Origin: RUG369 sp050949645
GTDB lineage: Bacteria > Planctomycetota > Planctomycetia > Pirellulales > Thermoguttaceae
Assembly: GCA_050949645.1 (NCBI GenBank)
Contig: JBMNGC010000001.1
Span: 310,001 to 374,000, forward strand
Length of the DNA stretch: 64,000 bases
Direction of reading: 5' to 3'
The translations under genes were made by a program, and so were the position numbers. Under the pieces are notes generated by a model, which was given only the letters and a program-made list of their open reading frames with translations, did not search any database and was not told where the DNA came from. This document shows positions 33,796-42,574 of this stretch, in pieces. Within the stretch, counting starts at the first letter, position 1. The number at the start of each line of letters is the position of its first letter.

Positions 33796-34515
33796 ATGGG
33801 TATTGGATTACTTGGTCGTAAACTCGGAATGACTCAGTTGTTCACGGAACATGGAGAAGTGATCCCTGTTACCGTTATGGAAGCTGGTCCATGCAGCGTT
33901 TTACAGTTAAAGACGCTCGAGAAGGACGGTTATGAAGCCGTTCAAATAGGCTTTGGCGAAAAAGCTCGACGCCTCGCGCGTCGCAGCGAGCGCGGTCACG
34001 TCGCGAACATCGAAAGCAAGCGTCAGAAGGCGGCGGTCGCCGCAGGCGCCGAGCTTCCGAAGAAAGCAGGCGGCGAAGCGCGTCGATTTGTTCGAGAGTT
34101 CCGCGTTCCGGTAGAAGGCTTTGAAGTCGGTCAAAACCTTGACGTCGAAGTGTTTAATGACGTCTGTGCAGTTGACGTTACTGCTAGGAGCAAAGGTCGC
34201 GGTACCGCCGGCGTTATGAAGCGCCACAATTTCAGCGGTCAGCGAAAGACACACGGCGTTAAGAAATGTCACCGTCACCTCGGCGGGACGGGTTGCAGCG
34301 CCACTCCCAGCCGGGTAATCAAAGGTAAGAAGATGCCGGGTCGCTACGGAAACGTGCGTTGCACCATCCGCAATCAGAAAGTCGTCGTTGTCGATAAAGA
34401 AAACAACCTGCTCGTCATCCGCGGAGCAGTCCCCGGACCTACTGGCGCTTTCGTTTCGATTCGACCGACAAACAAATTGCCGGCGCCTAAGAATAACAAA
34501 TGGCGACTTGCCTGA
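33796..34515 (+). CDS. rplC: Ribosomal protein L3
   Basis: Large-subunit core protein near the peptidyl-transferase centre. The 239-residue product starts MGIGLLGRKLGMTQLF and contains the RSKGRGTAGVMKRHNF and GATPS-like GCSATPSRVIKGKKMPGRYG region that reaches into 23S rRNA. It is somewhat longer than the ~210 of E. coli, with a lysine/alanine-rich insert near residues 60-95. Confidence 0.97.
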   Translation: MGIGLLGRKLGMTQLFTEHGEVIPVTVMEAGPCSVLQLKTLEKDGYEAVQIGFGEKARRLARRSERGHVANIESKRQKAAVAAGAELPKKAGGEARRFVREFRVPVEGFEVGQNLDVEVFNDVCAVDVTARSKGRGTAGVMKRHNFSGQRKTHGVKKCHRHLGGTGCSATPSRVIKGKKMPGRYGNVRCTIRNQKVVVVDKENNLLVIRGAVPGPTGAFVSIRPTNKLPAPKNNKWRLA

Positions 34516-34579
34516 TGTTTCGTCAGTCGTTTCGCAGCGTATAACTACAGACAAATTAAACTAATATATTGACAGTACG

Positions 34580-35209
34580 ATGTATAAATTACCTGTGTTT
34601 GAAAAATCGGGGAAGCAGGTCGGCGAGTACGAAATCGACCTCGATGCGATCGCCCCGAAGACCAGCAAGCAGCTTCTGCATGACGCGGTCGTAATGTATC
34701 AGAATAATCTTCGTCAGGGCTCCGCAAAAACGAAGACGCGCGCTGAGGTCGCCGGTTCGAAGCGGAAGATGTACTCGCAAAAGGGTCGAGGCGCGGCGCG
34801 CGTCGGTCAGAGACGTAGCGGTATTCGACGCGGCGGCGGCCACATCTTCGCGAAAACACCCAAGAATTGGACCTATCGTATGCCGCGCAAAGCTCTTAAG
34901 CTAGCGACAAATATGGCGATGGTAGAGAAGGTTCGCGGCGAATCCGTGAAGGTGATCGACTCTCTCTCAGTGGAAGAGCCGAAGACGAAGGAAATCGCCA
35001 GCGTGCTGAGCAATCTTGATCTGAACAGAACCGTTCTGGTTGTTATTGATCAGGTTGACCCCAACATGACTCTCAGCGTTCGCAATATTCGTCATGCGAA
35101 GGTTCTGCCAGTTTCTGATTTAAACGCATACGAAATTCTTCGTCCATACCAGCTCCTGGTCACGAAGTCCGCGATGGATCAGTTTGTCAAGACTCGAGTC
35201 GCCGAGTGA
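34580..35209 (+). CDS. rplD: Ribosomal protein L4
   Basis: Large-subunit tunnel protein and, in some bacteria, repressor of its own operon. The 209-residue product has the tunnel-loop signature KTRAEVAGSKRKMYSQKGRGAARVGQRRSGIRRGGGHIF (GTGxAR-like loop) and the C-terminal RNA-binding domain ending DLNAYEILRPYQLLVTKSAMDQF. Confidence 0.96.
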   Translation: MYKLPVFEKSGKQVGEYEIDLDAIAPKTSKQLLHDAVVMYQNNLRQGSAKTKTRAEVAGSKRKMYSQKGRGAARVGQRRSGIRRGGGHIFAKTPKNWTYRMPRKALKLATNMAMVEKVRGESVKVIDSLSVEEPKTKEIASVLSNLDLNRTVLVVIDQVDPNMTLSVRNIRHAKVLPVSDLNAYEILRPYQLLVTKSAMDQFVKTRVAE

Positions 35210-35268
35210 ACAGTTCACTCCCGTCTGATTCAAAGAAGAAAGATATGATTTAACGAGGGAACAGAACG

Positions 35269-35586
35269 ATGACTCAACGCAGACAAGTTGGCGCTACGAG
35301 CAACCTGGCGCTCGAGCCGTATCAGATTATCATTCGTCCGATTCTAACTGAAAAGGGCGTCATGACGTCAGAGAGCAACACCTACACCTTCGAGGTTCAT
35401 AAGCTGGCCACGAAGACGCAAATCAAGGACGCGATCGAAAATTTGTATGACGTCAAGGTTGTTTCGGTCAATACGCAGAACCGCCAAGGCAAGAAGCGCA
35501 GGACGCGAGCTGGAATCGGCGTGACGCGCTCTTGGAAGAAGGCCATGGTTAAGTTGGATAAAGAGCATGTGCTCAACCTTTATTGA
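35269..35586 (+). CDS. rplW: Ribosomal protein L23
   Basis: Sits at the polypeptide exit and docks SRP and trigger factor. The 105-residue product has IIIRPILTEKGVMTSESNTYTFEVHKLATKTQIKDAIENLYDVKVVSVNTQNRQGKKRR, clear L23. A short N-terminal extension (~17 residues) precedes the usual start. GAGGGA stands before ATG 35269. Confidence 0.96.
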   Translation: MTQRRQVGATSNLALEPYQIIIRPILTEKGVMTSESNTYTFEVHKLATKTQIKDAIENLYDVKVVSVNTQNRQGKKRRTRAGIGVTRSWKKAMVKLDKEHVLNLY

Positions 35587-35635
35587 CGCAGGCTTCGCCA
35601 AACGGAATTAATGCAATATAAATGGAGAGTAAACC

Positions 35636-36493
35636 ATGGGTATTCGACAGTACAGACCGAATAACGCGGGTCGACGTCATATGAGCGTCAGCACTTTCGC
35701 CGAACTGACGAAGGGCGCGAAGCCAGAGAAAAAGCTTCTTCGCCCTAAAAAGCGCTGCAGCGGTCGCAATAATCAGGGTATCATCACAGTCCGCCATCGA
35801 GGCGGCGGCGCGAAACGTCAAATTCGTCTTATTGATTTCCGACGTAATCTTGACGACCGCGTTGCAGTTGTTGACTCAATTCAATACGATCCCAACCGCT
35901 CTGCTCGCATTGCTCTCGTCGTTTACGAAGACGGGACCAAGCGCTATATCGTGGCTCCGGAAGGACTCGCCGTTGGTATGAAAGTCATGAGCGGCGAGAA
36001 TGCCGAGCCTACCGTCGGCAACTGCCTTCCTCTTTCTAAGATTCCGCTAGGATCTGAAATCCACAATATCGAGCTCCGTCCTGGTCGCGGCGCCTGCATG
36101 TGCCGCAGCGCCGGCGCGAGAGCAACTCTTGTTGCGCGCGAAGGCAACTGGGCCCAGATTAACCTTCCCAGTGGTGAGATTCGTCGAGTGCCGGCAAGTT
36201 GCCGCGCCGTTATCGGCGCTGTTGGCAACGGCGAGCATATGAACATTGTCATCGGAAAAGCCGGTCGTTCTCGCTGGTTGGGACGTCGTCCCTCAGTGCG
36301 CGGCGCCGCAATGAACCCGGTGGATCACCCGCATGGTGGCGGTGAAGGTCGCACCAAGGGTGGACGCCACCCAGTCTCGCCGACCGGTAAACCCGCGAAA
36401 GGCACTTCGACTCGTAAGCATAAGAAAGCCTCGAACCGTGCGATCGTTCGTCGTCGTCGTAGTCGGCGTTACGGCGTCTTGAAGCTTTCCTGA
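35636..36493 (+). CDS. rplB: Ribosomal protein L2
   Basis: Core 23S rRNA-binding protein needed for peptidyl transfer. The 285-residue product includes RNNQGIITVRHRGGGAKRQIRLIDFRR and the catalytic-region motif VRGAAMNPVDHPHGGGEGR with its conserved histidines. GGAGAG stands before ATG 35636. Confidence 0.98.
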   Translation: MGIRQYRPNNAGRRHMSVSTFAELTKGAKPEKKLLRPKKRCSGRNNQGIITVRHRGGGAKRQIRLIDFRRNLDDRVAVVDSIQYDPNRSARIALVVYEDGTKRYIVAPEGLAVGMKVMSGENAEPTVGNCLPLSKIPLGSEIHNIELRPGRGACMCRSAGARATLVAREGNWAQINLPSGEIRRVPASCRAVIGAVGNGEHMNIVIGKAGRSRWLGRRPSVRGAAMNPVDHPHGGGEGRTKGGRHPVSPTGKPAKGTSTRKHKKASNRAIVRRRRSRRYGVLKLS

Positions 36494-36594
36494 TTATATT
36501 CGTAGCGTAACAGTTCGCGGCTGAGTCCATGCGCAAGCCGAATTCTGGTCGCGACTAGTTTTCAATTAAACTTCAATGAAAACTTGGGAATTTA

Positions 36595-36861
36595 ATGAGT
36601 AGATCAAATAAAAAAGGACCCTACGTTGACGAGAAGCTTCTCAAAAAAGTTGAGAAGCTGAATCAGCAGGGCAAGAAAGAGCCGGTGAAGACGTGGGCGC
36701 GCGCTTGTACAATCATTCCAGACTTCGTCAGCCATACATTCCTCGTTCACAACGGTAAAACGTTTGTGAAGGTCTTGGTCACTGAAGACATGGTTGGGCA
36801 CAAGCTTGGAGAGTTCTCTCCTACGAGACTCTTCCGTGGACATGGCGGCAGGGCAAAGTAG
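36595..36861 (+). CDS. rpsS: Ribosomal protein S19
   Basis: Small-subunit head protein. The 88-residue product begins MSRSNKKGPYVDEKLLKKVEKLN and has the TWARACTIIPDFVSHTFLVHNGKTFVKVLVTEDMVGHKLGEFSPTR core. No strong ribosome-binding site precedes ATG 36595. Confidence 0.97.
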   Translation: MSRSNKKGPYVDEKLLKKVEKLNQQGKKEPVKTWARACTIIPDFVSHTFLVHNGKTFVKVLVTEDMVGHKLGEFSPTRLFRGHGGRAK

Positions 36862-36877
36862 TTCGATAGGCGTAACG

Positions 36878-37249
36878 ATGGAAACAAAGAAAACTGAAAA
36901 CCAAGATCTGGCTCCTCAGAGTCCTCAGTATAGGGCGAGTCATAGACACGCGCCGATCAGTCCTCGAAAGGTGCGAGCCTTTGCGGATCTTATCCGCGGA
37001 AAGTATGCGGACGACGCGATGACGCTCCTCGAGTGTTATCCGAATCGCGGCGCACGATTCCTTGAACAGGTTCTCAAGAGCGCATTGGGCAATGCGGAAG
37101 ACCTCCGCGCTCATTCGCCTCAAGACCTCAAGGTAGTCGACGTTCGAGTAGACTGCGGTCCGATGCGACGTCGCTGGCGCGCTGGTTCTCGCGGCCTCTC
37201 CGTCATTACTCGTCGTCGTTCGAGCCATATCAGCGTCGTCTTGGAGTGA
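36878..37249 (+). CDS. rplV: Ribosomal protein L22
   Basis: Lines the exit tunnel. The 123-residue product has SHRHAPISPRKVRAFADLIRGKYADDAMTLLECYPNRGARFLEQVLKSALGNAE and a C-terminal hairpin region RRWRAGSRGLSVITRRRSSHISVVL, typical L22. ATG 36878 is chosen; in-frame ATG codons further upstream overlap rpsS. Confidence 0.95.
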   Translation: METKKTENQDLAPQSPQYRASHRHAPISPRKVRAFADLIRGKYADDAMTLLECYPNRGARFLEQVLKSALGNAEDLRAHSPQDLKVVDVRVDCGPMRRRWRAGSRGLSVITRRRSSHISVVLE

Positions 37250-37261
37250 AAATTATAACCG

Positions 37262-37288
37262 GTTGATCAAGGTTCTGCTGCGATCAAC
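37262..37288 (+). other. Small hairpin between rplV and rpsC
   Basis: GTTGATC (37262-37268)/GATCAAC (37282-37288), 13-base loop, just before the rpsC ribosome-binding site (ATAGGA). Confidence 0.3.
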
Positions 37289-37308
37289 AACAATATAGGA
37301 TACCTTCA

Positions 37309-38034
37309 ATGGGTCAAAAAGTTAATCCTGTTGCGTTTCGTGTCGGCGTCATGGAGGACTGGAAAAGTCGATGGTACGCTCCTAAAAAGGAGTTTGCCGC
37401 GCTGCTCCTCGAAGACAAGAAGATTCGCGACTATATCAAAAAGCATAAGACCAGTAGAGACGCGAGGGCGGAACTGAGCTTCCCAGGCATTGCCAGGATC
37501 GATATCGAGCGCACTCGCGAAGAAGTTCGAGTCGTGATCTCAACAGCGAGACCGGGACTCATCATCGGACGCAAGGGTGAGAGGATTGAAGAGCTCCAGG
37601 CGGAGCTTCAGAACCTCACGGGTCGAAAAATCAATCTTCAGATCAGTGAAGTCAAGAATCCTGAGCTAGTTGCCCAGCTCGTTGCCGAGAATATAGGCGA
37701 ACAGCTTGTCAGGCGCATGGGGTTTCGTCGCGTGATTAAGAATGCGATGGCGAAGACCATGGAGAAGGGCGCTAAGGGCATTAAGATTCAGCTTTCCGGT
37801 CGTTTGGGCGGCGCCGAAATGGCTCGTCGCGAAAAGCAATCTGTTGGTTCAATTCCGCTTTCGACGTTGCGTGCGAAGATCGACTACGGTTTCTACGAAG
37901 CAATGATCGCACAAGGTCATATCGGAATTCAAGTTTGGATTAATCAAGGCGAATATAGCGAGGACGAGAACAATGGCCAGAATGCCGAAAAGAGTTCTGC
38001 ATCGAAAAATTCAAAGAGGTCGTATAAAAGGTAA
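37309..38034 (+). CDS. rpsC: Ribosomal protein S3
   Basis: mRNA-entry protein of the small subunit with a KH domain. The 241-residue product has VNPVAFRVGVMEDWKSRWYA, KH motif IIGRKGERIEELQAELQ and LSGRLGGAEMARREKQSVGSIPLSTLRAKIDYG. Its last ~20 codons (a polar Ser/Asn/Lys tail) overlap the start of rplP by 62 bases in a different frame, which is unusually long for this junction. Confidence 0.97.
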   Translation: MGQKVNPVAFRVGVMEDWKSRWYAPKKEFAALLLEDKKIRDYIKKHKTSRDARAELSFPGIARIDIERTREEVRVVISTARPGLIIGRKGERIEELQAELQNLTGRKINLQISEVKNPELVAQLVAENIGEQLVRRMGFRRVIKNAMAKTMEKGAKGIKIQLSGRLGGAEMARREKQSVGSIPLSTLRAKIDYGFYEAMIAQGHIGIQVWINQGEYSEDENNGQNAEKSSASKNSKRSYKR

Positions 38035-38389
38035 CGCGACTCGCGGCCAGACGGTAAGTTTTGGCGAGTATGGTCTCCAAGCTATGGAGGGCGGTTGGAT
38101 TAACGCCGCTTGCATTGAAGCCGGACGTATCGCCGCTCAGCAGTACCTTCGAGCAGAGGGTAAGCTGTATGTTCGAATCTTCCCTGACAAGTCGATTACC
38201 TCAATTCCTCTCGAAACTCGTATGGGTAAGGGGAAGGGCGAGCCTGAATACTGGGCTGCCGTCGTTCGACCTGGAACGATTATGTACGAGATTGGCGACG
38301 TTCCAGAAGAAACCGCGAAGCTTTGCCTAAATCGTTTGGCTCACAAGATGCCCATCCGATGCCGTATGATTCGTCGTAAGGCGATCTAA
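37973..38389 (+). CDS. rplP: Ribosomal protein L16
   Basis: Binds near the A-site tRNA in the large subunit. The 138-residue product has MPKRVLHRKIQRGRIKGNATRGQTVSFGEYGLQAMEGGWI and MGKGKGEPEYWAAVVRPGTIMYEI, clear L16. ATG 37973 lies inside the 3' end of rpsC; the methionine at 37982 is an alternative start that shortens but does not remove the overlap. Confidence 0.96.
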   Translation: MARMPKRVLHRKIQRGRIKGNATRGQTVSFGEYGLQAMEGGWINAACIEAGRIAAQQYLRAEGKLYVRIFPDKSITSIPLETRMGKGKGEPEYWAAVVRPGTIMYEIGDVPEETAKLCLNRLAHKMPIRCRMIRRKAI

Positions 38390-38402
38390 ACGCAATATGT
38401 TG

Positions 38403-38428
38403 AGTCGTCGGTTTTGCTTCCGACGACT
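38403..38428 (+). other. Hairpin between rplP and rpmC
   Basis: A perfect 9-base-pair stem AGTCGTCGG (38403-38411)/CCGACGACT (38420-38428) lies in the 87-base spacer. No T-run follows, so it may be an mRNA-processing or stability element within the operon. Confidence 0.45.
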
Positions 38429-38476
38429 AACCGTTTCACCTTAAGGCGCAGGACACGCATCATTGAGGATCAAAAA

Positions 38477-38683
38477 ATGAAGGCAAGTGAAATACGAGAA
38501 ATGAGCGTTGAGCAACAGAATCATCTTCTCAAAGAGACGGTCAAAAAGCTCTACGATCTCCGTATCCAGTCGAATATGGAACGTTTGGATTCTCCAAGCG
38601 AAGTTATCAAATCGAAGAAGCTGATTGCTCGGATTAAAACCATTCAAAATGAAAATAAAAAAGACGTTAAGTCAGAAAGCTGA
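38477..38683 (+). CDS. rpmC: Ribosomal protein L29
   Basis: Small two-helix protein at the exit tunnel. The 68-residue product reads MKASEIREMSVEQQNHLLKETVKKLYDLRIQ..., with the usual L29 helix pattern, ending ARIKTIQNENK. GAGGAT stands eight bases before ATG 38477. The frame is open upstream but without a start signal. Confidence 0.92.
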   Translation: MKASEIREMSVEQQNHLLKETVKKLYDLRIQSNMERLDSPSEVIKSKKLIARIKTIQNENKKDVKSES

Positions 38684-38743
38684 TAGAGTGTTTTGAAGTT
38701 CGCTCCAAGCGTTCTCAAAATATTTCTCCGTGAGGATAGATGA

Positions 38744-39001
38744 ATGCCTAAGATGAAATTTGTTGGCGTCGTCAAGACCGACAAGATGAAGAAAACGCGA
38801 CGAGTCGAGATTCCCCGTATTAAGAAGCATCCATTGTACGGTAAATACGTTCGCACTCGCACCGTCTGCTACGTTCACGATGAAAATGACGAATCGGCGG
38901 TCAACGACGTCGTTGAGATTGAAGAGAGCCGTCCCACTTCGAAGCTTAAGAGGTGGACGCTTGTTCGAATCGTGAAAAAAGCAGAAAAGCTGGACGGGTG
39001 A
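38744..39001 (+). CDS. rpsQ: Ribosomal protein S17
   Basis: OB-fold 16S rRNA-binding protein. The 85-residue product has FVGVVKTDKMKKTRRVEIPRIKKHPLYGKYVRTRTVCYVHDENDESAVNDVVEIEESRPTSKLKRW, clear S17. GAGGAT stands before ATG 38744. Confidence 0.95.
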   Translation: MPKMKFVGVVKTDKMKKTRRVEIPRIKKHPLYGKYVRTRTVCYVHDENDESAVNDVVEIEESRPTSKLKRWTLVRIVKKAEKLDG

Positions 39002-39084
39002 TTTAACTCCCGCATTCTGCCGCGTTCAAAATATTTAGCGGCGGTTATTATTTGGAAACATAATTTCGAAAGCGAGTACGAACC

Positions 39085-39453
39085 ATGATTCAAGTGCAAA
39101 CTCGTTTGGATTCCGCCGACAATTCAGGCGCTCGTGAACTCCAATGCATCAAAGTGATTGGCGGAACGCGACGCAGGTCAGCGGGGCTTGGCGACGTTGT
39201 CGTCTGCTCAGTGAAGTCAGTGGTCCCTGGAAGCGCAATTAAGAAGGGAACTATTGTTAAAGCGGTGATTGTCCGCACGAGGCAGCCGGTTCGTCGCGAA
39301 GACGGAAGCTATATTCGTTTTGATCGCAACGCTGCCGTTCTCATCGATAAGGATAAGAACCCGACCGGAACGCGTATTTTCGGCGCGGTCGGACGCGAGC
39401 TTCGCGACAATGGATTCATGAAGATTATCAGCCTTGCGAGCGAGGTGGTCTGA
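39085..39453 (+). CDS. rplN: Ribosomal protein L14
   Basis: Subunit-interface protein, 122 residues: MIQVQTRLDSADNSGARELQCIKVIGG and RTRQPVRREDGSYIRFDRNAAVLIDKDKNPTGTRIFGAV, canonical. Its stop overlaps the rplX start by one base (TGATG), indicating coupling. Confidence 0.97.
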   Translation: MIQVQTRLDSADNSGARELQCIKVIGGTRRRSAGLGDVVVCSVKSVVPGSAIKKGTIVKAVIVRTRQPVRREDGSYIRFDRNAAVLIDKDKNPTGTRIFGAVGRELRDNGFMKIISLASEVV

Positions 39454-39815
39454 TGCGTATTAAAACTAACGACACTGTCGTTGTCCTCAGCGGCAAAGAC
39501 AAGGGCAAGCAGGGTAGGGTTACGGCCGTCGATCTGGAAGCGAGAAAAGTTACCGTCGACGGGGTCAACGAGGTTAAACGCCACGTTCGCCGTTCACAGC
39601 GAAACATGCAGGGCGGTCGCCTCTCTAAGATGATGCCTGTCCCGGTTGCAAAAGTCATGCTGGTTTGCCCCAAATGCCAGAACGCTGTACGCGTAGGTTA
39701 TAAAGTCGAAGAAACGATCGACGAATCGGGTAAAAAGAATCGCGTTAAGAGCCGTGTTTGCAAGAAATGTGACGCCGTTCTTCCCGATCCCCCGTATTCT
39801 AAAAAGCGCAACTGA
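39453..39815 (+). CDS. rplX: Ribosomal protein L24
   Basis: Early assembly factor of the large subunit. The 120-residue product has a KOW motif (DTVVVLSGKDKGKQGRVTAVD) and a C-terminal zinc-ribbon-like pair CPKCQN...CKKCDA, the cysteine-bearing form of L24. Confidence 0.95.
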   Translation: MRIKTNDTVVVLSGKDKGKQGRVTAVDLEARKVTVDGVNEVKRHVRRSQRNMQGGRLSKMMPVPVAKVMLVCPKCQNAVRVGYKVEETIDESGKKNRVKSRVCKKCDAVLPDPPYSKKRN

Positions 39816-39829
39816 ACAGGTAAATCAAA

Positions 39830-40384
39830 ATGACGCCAAGACTTTTAGAGAAATATAATAACGAGATCGTTGCCGATCTTGAAAAACGGCTCGGTAAGAC
39901 GAACGTCCATTCTGTGCCGAAGCTCGAAAAAATCGTTGTGAATATGGGCGTTGGCAGCGCGATTCAAGATAAGAAATATCTCGAAGAGGCGGTAGACGTC
40001 CTGGCACAGATTACTGGTCAGAAGCCCGTAATCACAAAAGCACGTCGTTCGATAGCGAGCTTCCATCTTCGCGAAGGAATGAATATCGGTTGTAAGGTTA
40101 CTCTTCGGAGCAATCGCATGTACGAATTCATGGACCGGTTGATTTCGATCGTCCTGCCACGTGTTCGCGACTTCCGCGGCCTTAATCCGAACAGTTTCGA
40201 CGGGCGTGGCAACTACAACCTTGGTCTTGCCGAGCAACTCGTTTTCCCGGAACTCAACCCTGATAAATACACGAAGAGTCAGGGTATGAATATAACGTTC
40301 GTCACCAACGTTGACAACGACAACGACGCACGCGAGCTCCTTCGCGCGTTTGGCATGCCTTTCAAAACCGGTAAAGAGAACTGA
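39830..40384 (+). CDS. rplE: Ribosomal protein L5
   Basis: Binds 5S rRNA and contacts P-site tRNA. The 184-residue product shows VPKLEKIVVNMGVGSA, QKPVITKARRSIASFHLREGMNIGCKVTLR and DFRGLNPNSFDGRGNYNLGLAEQLVFPEL, canonical L5. Confidence 0.97.
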   Translation: MTPRLLEKYNNEIVADLEKRLGKTNVHSVPKLEKIVVNMGVGSAIQDKKYLEEAVDVLAQITGQKPVITKARRSIASFHLREGMNIGCKVTLRSNRMYEFMDRLISIVLPRVRDFRGLNPNSFDGRGNYNLGLAEQLVFPELNPDKYTKSQGMNITFVTNVDNDNDARELLRAFGMPFKTGKEN

Positions 40385-40402
40385 AAGAAGGTATTCGAGA
40401 AT

Positions 40403-40588
40403 ATGGCTAGTAAAGCTAAAATCAATAAAGCAAATCGAGAGCCGAAGTTCAGCAGTCGCCGCGAGAATCGTTGCAAGATTTGCGGTCGTCCACGCGCTGT
40501 CTATCGTAAGTTCGGTCTCTGCCGGATTTGTTTCCGAGAACTGGCGAGTCAGGGCAAGATTCCCGGCGTCAAGAAGGCAAGTTGGTGA
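40403..40588 (+). CDS. rpsN: Ribosomal protein S14, zinc type
   Basis: Small-subunit head protein of 61 residues, the short zinc-binding form: CKICGRPR and CRICFRELA give the two Cys-x2-Cys pairs. It lies between rplE and rpsH as usual. Confidence 0.96.
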   Translation: MASKAKINKANREPKFSSRRENRCKICGRPRAVYRKFGLCRICFRELASQGKIPGVKKASW

Positions 40589-40603
40589 TAAGGAGTACTA
40601 ATA

Positions 40604-40999
40604 ATGATGACCGATCCTATTGCCGATATGCTCACACGTATCCGCAACGCAGTTAGAGTTGAAAAAGAAACGCTTGACGTTCCATATTCAAAGGTTAAGG
40701 AAGGCGTTGTCGACGTTCTTAAGCGCGAAGGCTTCATTTGGGATTACACAGTTCTTGAAGACGAGCCACGCAACGTCATTCGCATCCAGCTCAAATATAG
40801 TATTAGCGGTGAACGCGCAATCAAGTCGATTCGTCGCATTAGTTCTCCCGGCCGCCGCATGTACGTGAGATCTAAGAATCTCCGTCCGGTTCTCAATGGT
40901 CTTGGGATCTACGTCCTTTCCACGAATAGGGGCGTCATGAGCGATCGAGAAGCTCGCGAACAGAACGTAGGCGGTGAGATTCTTTGCGAAATTTGGTGA
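40604..40999 (+). CDS. rpsH: Ribosomal protein S8
   Basis: 16S rRNA-binding assembly protein and, in some bacteria, spc-operon repressor. The 131-residue product has MTDPIADMLTRIRNA and RRISSPGRRMYVRSKNL, ending GVMSDREAREQNVGGEILCEIW. AAGGAG stands eight bases before ATG 40604; the second ATG (40607) is an alternative. Confidence 0.97.
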   Translation: MMTDPIADMLTRIRNAVRVEKETLDVPYSKVKEGVVDVLKREGFIWDYTVLEDEPRNVIRIQLKYSISGERAIKSIRRISSPGRRMYVRSKNLRPVLNGLGIYVLSTNRGVMSDREAREQNVGGEILCEIW

Positions 41000-41437
41000 T
41001 CTCCATTTCGTGACGAACTAAGTTCTGAAGAGGAGGGCGCGTTTTCAGTAAAAGAGCGCCCTCTCCTCATTGACGAACGATGAAGTTGCGATAGAATGGT
41101 CGCTTAACGTATCAGATGGAGACGTTGCGACTGCGAGTGTCTTCGCGAAGCGTCTCCCATCCGTTGTAACAGATATATGTCGCGCGTTTCGTAAGGCGCG
41201 CCCGGTTCCCCGACAAAGACGTCAGTCCCGTTTTCACGGCTAGATTTTTGAGGGGCGAGGGGCGGTGTTCGCGTCGATGCGCCGATCCAATCTGATTGTT
41301 TTCGATAGTCTAGCTAGAATGTCTTACGGCGGAATGGCGGAAGAATCGGAACATTGGCCCAGCCGAATGGATAGGCGCTGTAAATCTGGAACAATGATTG
41401 CTCCAAGCTACACGTTTCAGTTGATAGGTAAACGAAT
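41000..41437 (+). other. Intergenic region between rpsH and rplF
   Basis: No gene is seen in these 438 bases, an unusual break inside a ribosomal cluster. It holds a strong hairpin after rpsH (AGGGCGC 41034-41040/GCGCCCT 41056-41062, extended by GAGG/CTC pairs, no T-run), a GGAGACG/CGTCTCC inverted repeat (41118-41157) and a TAGAAT (41315-41320) that may be a -10 box for rplF. Confidence 0.45.
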
Positions 41438-41989
41438 ATGTCAAGAATTGGAAAGAAACCGGTCGTTCTTCCCGCTGACGTCACTGTCGAGCTCAAAGGC
41501 GAGCGCGAGATCGTTGTCAAAGGGCCCAAGGGCGAGCTTACTAAGACCTTCCGTCCTGAAGTCAAACTCTCATACGACGCGGACTCTAAGTCTGTCCTTG
41601 TCGAACGCCTCGGCGACGACCGAATTTCTCGAGCCATGCACGGCCTGACCCGATCCCTGATTGAAAATATGACTATCGGGGTCGCCAAAGGTTATGAGAA
41701 GAAGCTCGAAATCTTTGGAACCGGCTATCTTGCAGCAGTTCAGGGAAACGTCATTCAGATTCGGGTTGGTTTCGCGAACGAAATTGAACTTCCCATTCCT
41801 GAGGGTCTCACGGTTACATGCCCCGATCAGACGCACGTTGTCGTTTCCGGCTGCGACAAGCAGCTAGTCGGTCAATTTGCGGCCAACATCCGGGCAGTAC
41901 GTAAGTGTGAGCCTTACCTCGGCAAGGGTATTAAGTACGCTGGCGAGGTTATCCGTCGTAAGGAAAGCAAGTCTGTTGTCAAGAAGTGA
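41438..41989 (+). CDS. rplF: Ribosomal protein L6
   Basis: Large-subunit protein near the GTPase centre. The 183-residue product starts MSRIGKKPVVLPADVTVELKG and ends PEYLGKGI-like EPYLGKGIKYAGEVIRRKESKS, canonical L6. A ribosome-binding site GATAGG precedes ATG 41438. Confidence 0.97.
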   Translation: MSRIGKKPVVLPADVTVELKGEREIVVKGPKGELTKTFRPEVKLSYDADSKSVLVERLGDDRISRAMHGLTRSLIENMTIGVAKGYEKKLEIFGTGYLAAVQGNVIQIRVGFANEIELPIPEGLTVTCPDQTHVVVSGCDKQLVGQFAANIRAVRKCEPYLGKGIKYAGEVIRRKESKSVVKK

Positions 41990-42086
41990 ATAACTGGACT
42001 TCGATTGAAAGGCTTTACCGCCATGTTTGCGGCGATTTAGCCGGCTCGTCCACTAGAATATTAATGATTTAAGCGCGCAAAATAAA

Positions 42087-42473
42087 ATGAGAAAACAACT
42101 CCGCCTTAATAAACAGCGGCAATCTCGTACATACCGAGTTTCAAACGCTGTCAAAAAAGTTAGCACCCGTCCGAGAATGTGCGTTTTTCGCAGCTCTCGT
42201 CACATCAGCGTTCAGGTCGTCGACGATTCTGTTGGCAAGACGCTTGCGTCAGCGAGTACTTACGAGGAGGACTTCCGCGCCGCCCACAAGAATGGCGGAA
42301 ATGTTGAAGCAGCTGCGATCATCGGTAAGCTTGTCGCTGAACGCGCTCTTGCCGCCGGCGTTAAAGAGGTTGCGTTTGACCGCAGGAGATATAAGTATCA
42401 CGGGCGTGTTAAAGCTCTTGCCGACGCGGCTCGCGACTCTGGACTTGATATTGGATCCAAAGGCGACAAGTGA
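42087..42473 (+). CDS. rplR: Ribosomal protein L18
   Basis: Binds 5S rRNA. The 128-residue product has RVSNAVKKVSTRPRMCVFRSSRHISVQVVDDSVGKTLASAST and EVAFDRRRYKYHGRVKALADAARDSGL, canonical L18. No clear ribosome-binding site precedes ATG 42087. Confidence 0.96.
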   Translation: MRKQLRLNKQRQSRTYRVSNAVKKVSTRPRMCVFRSSRHISVQVVDDSVGKTLASASTYEEDFRAAHKNGGNVEAAAIIGKLVAERALAAGVKEVAFDRRRYKYHGRVKALADAARDSGLDIGSKGDK

Positions 42474-42574
42474 CCAGCGGTCAAGCGACAAGGTCGGCTT
42501 GGTTAGCTTCTGAGCCTACCGCTCTGACGTCGCTTCATACGATAGCACTCAATTCTATACGGAAAAACAGTAAT

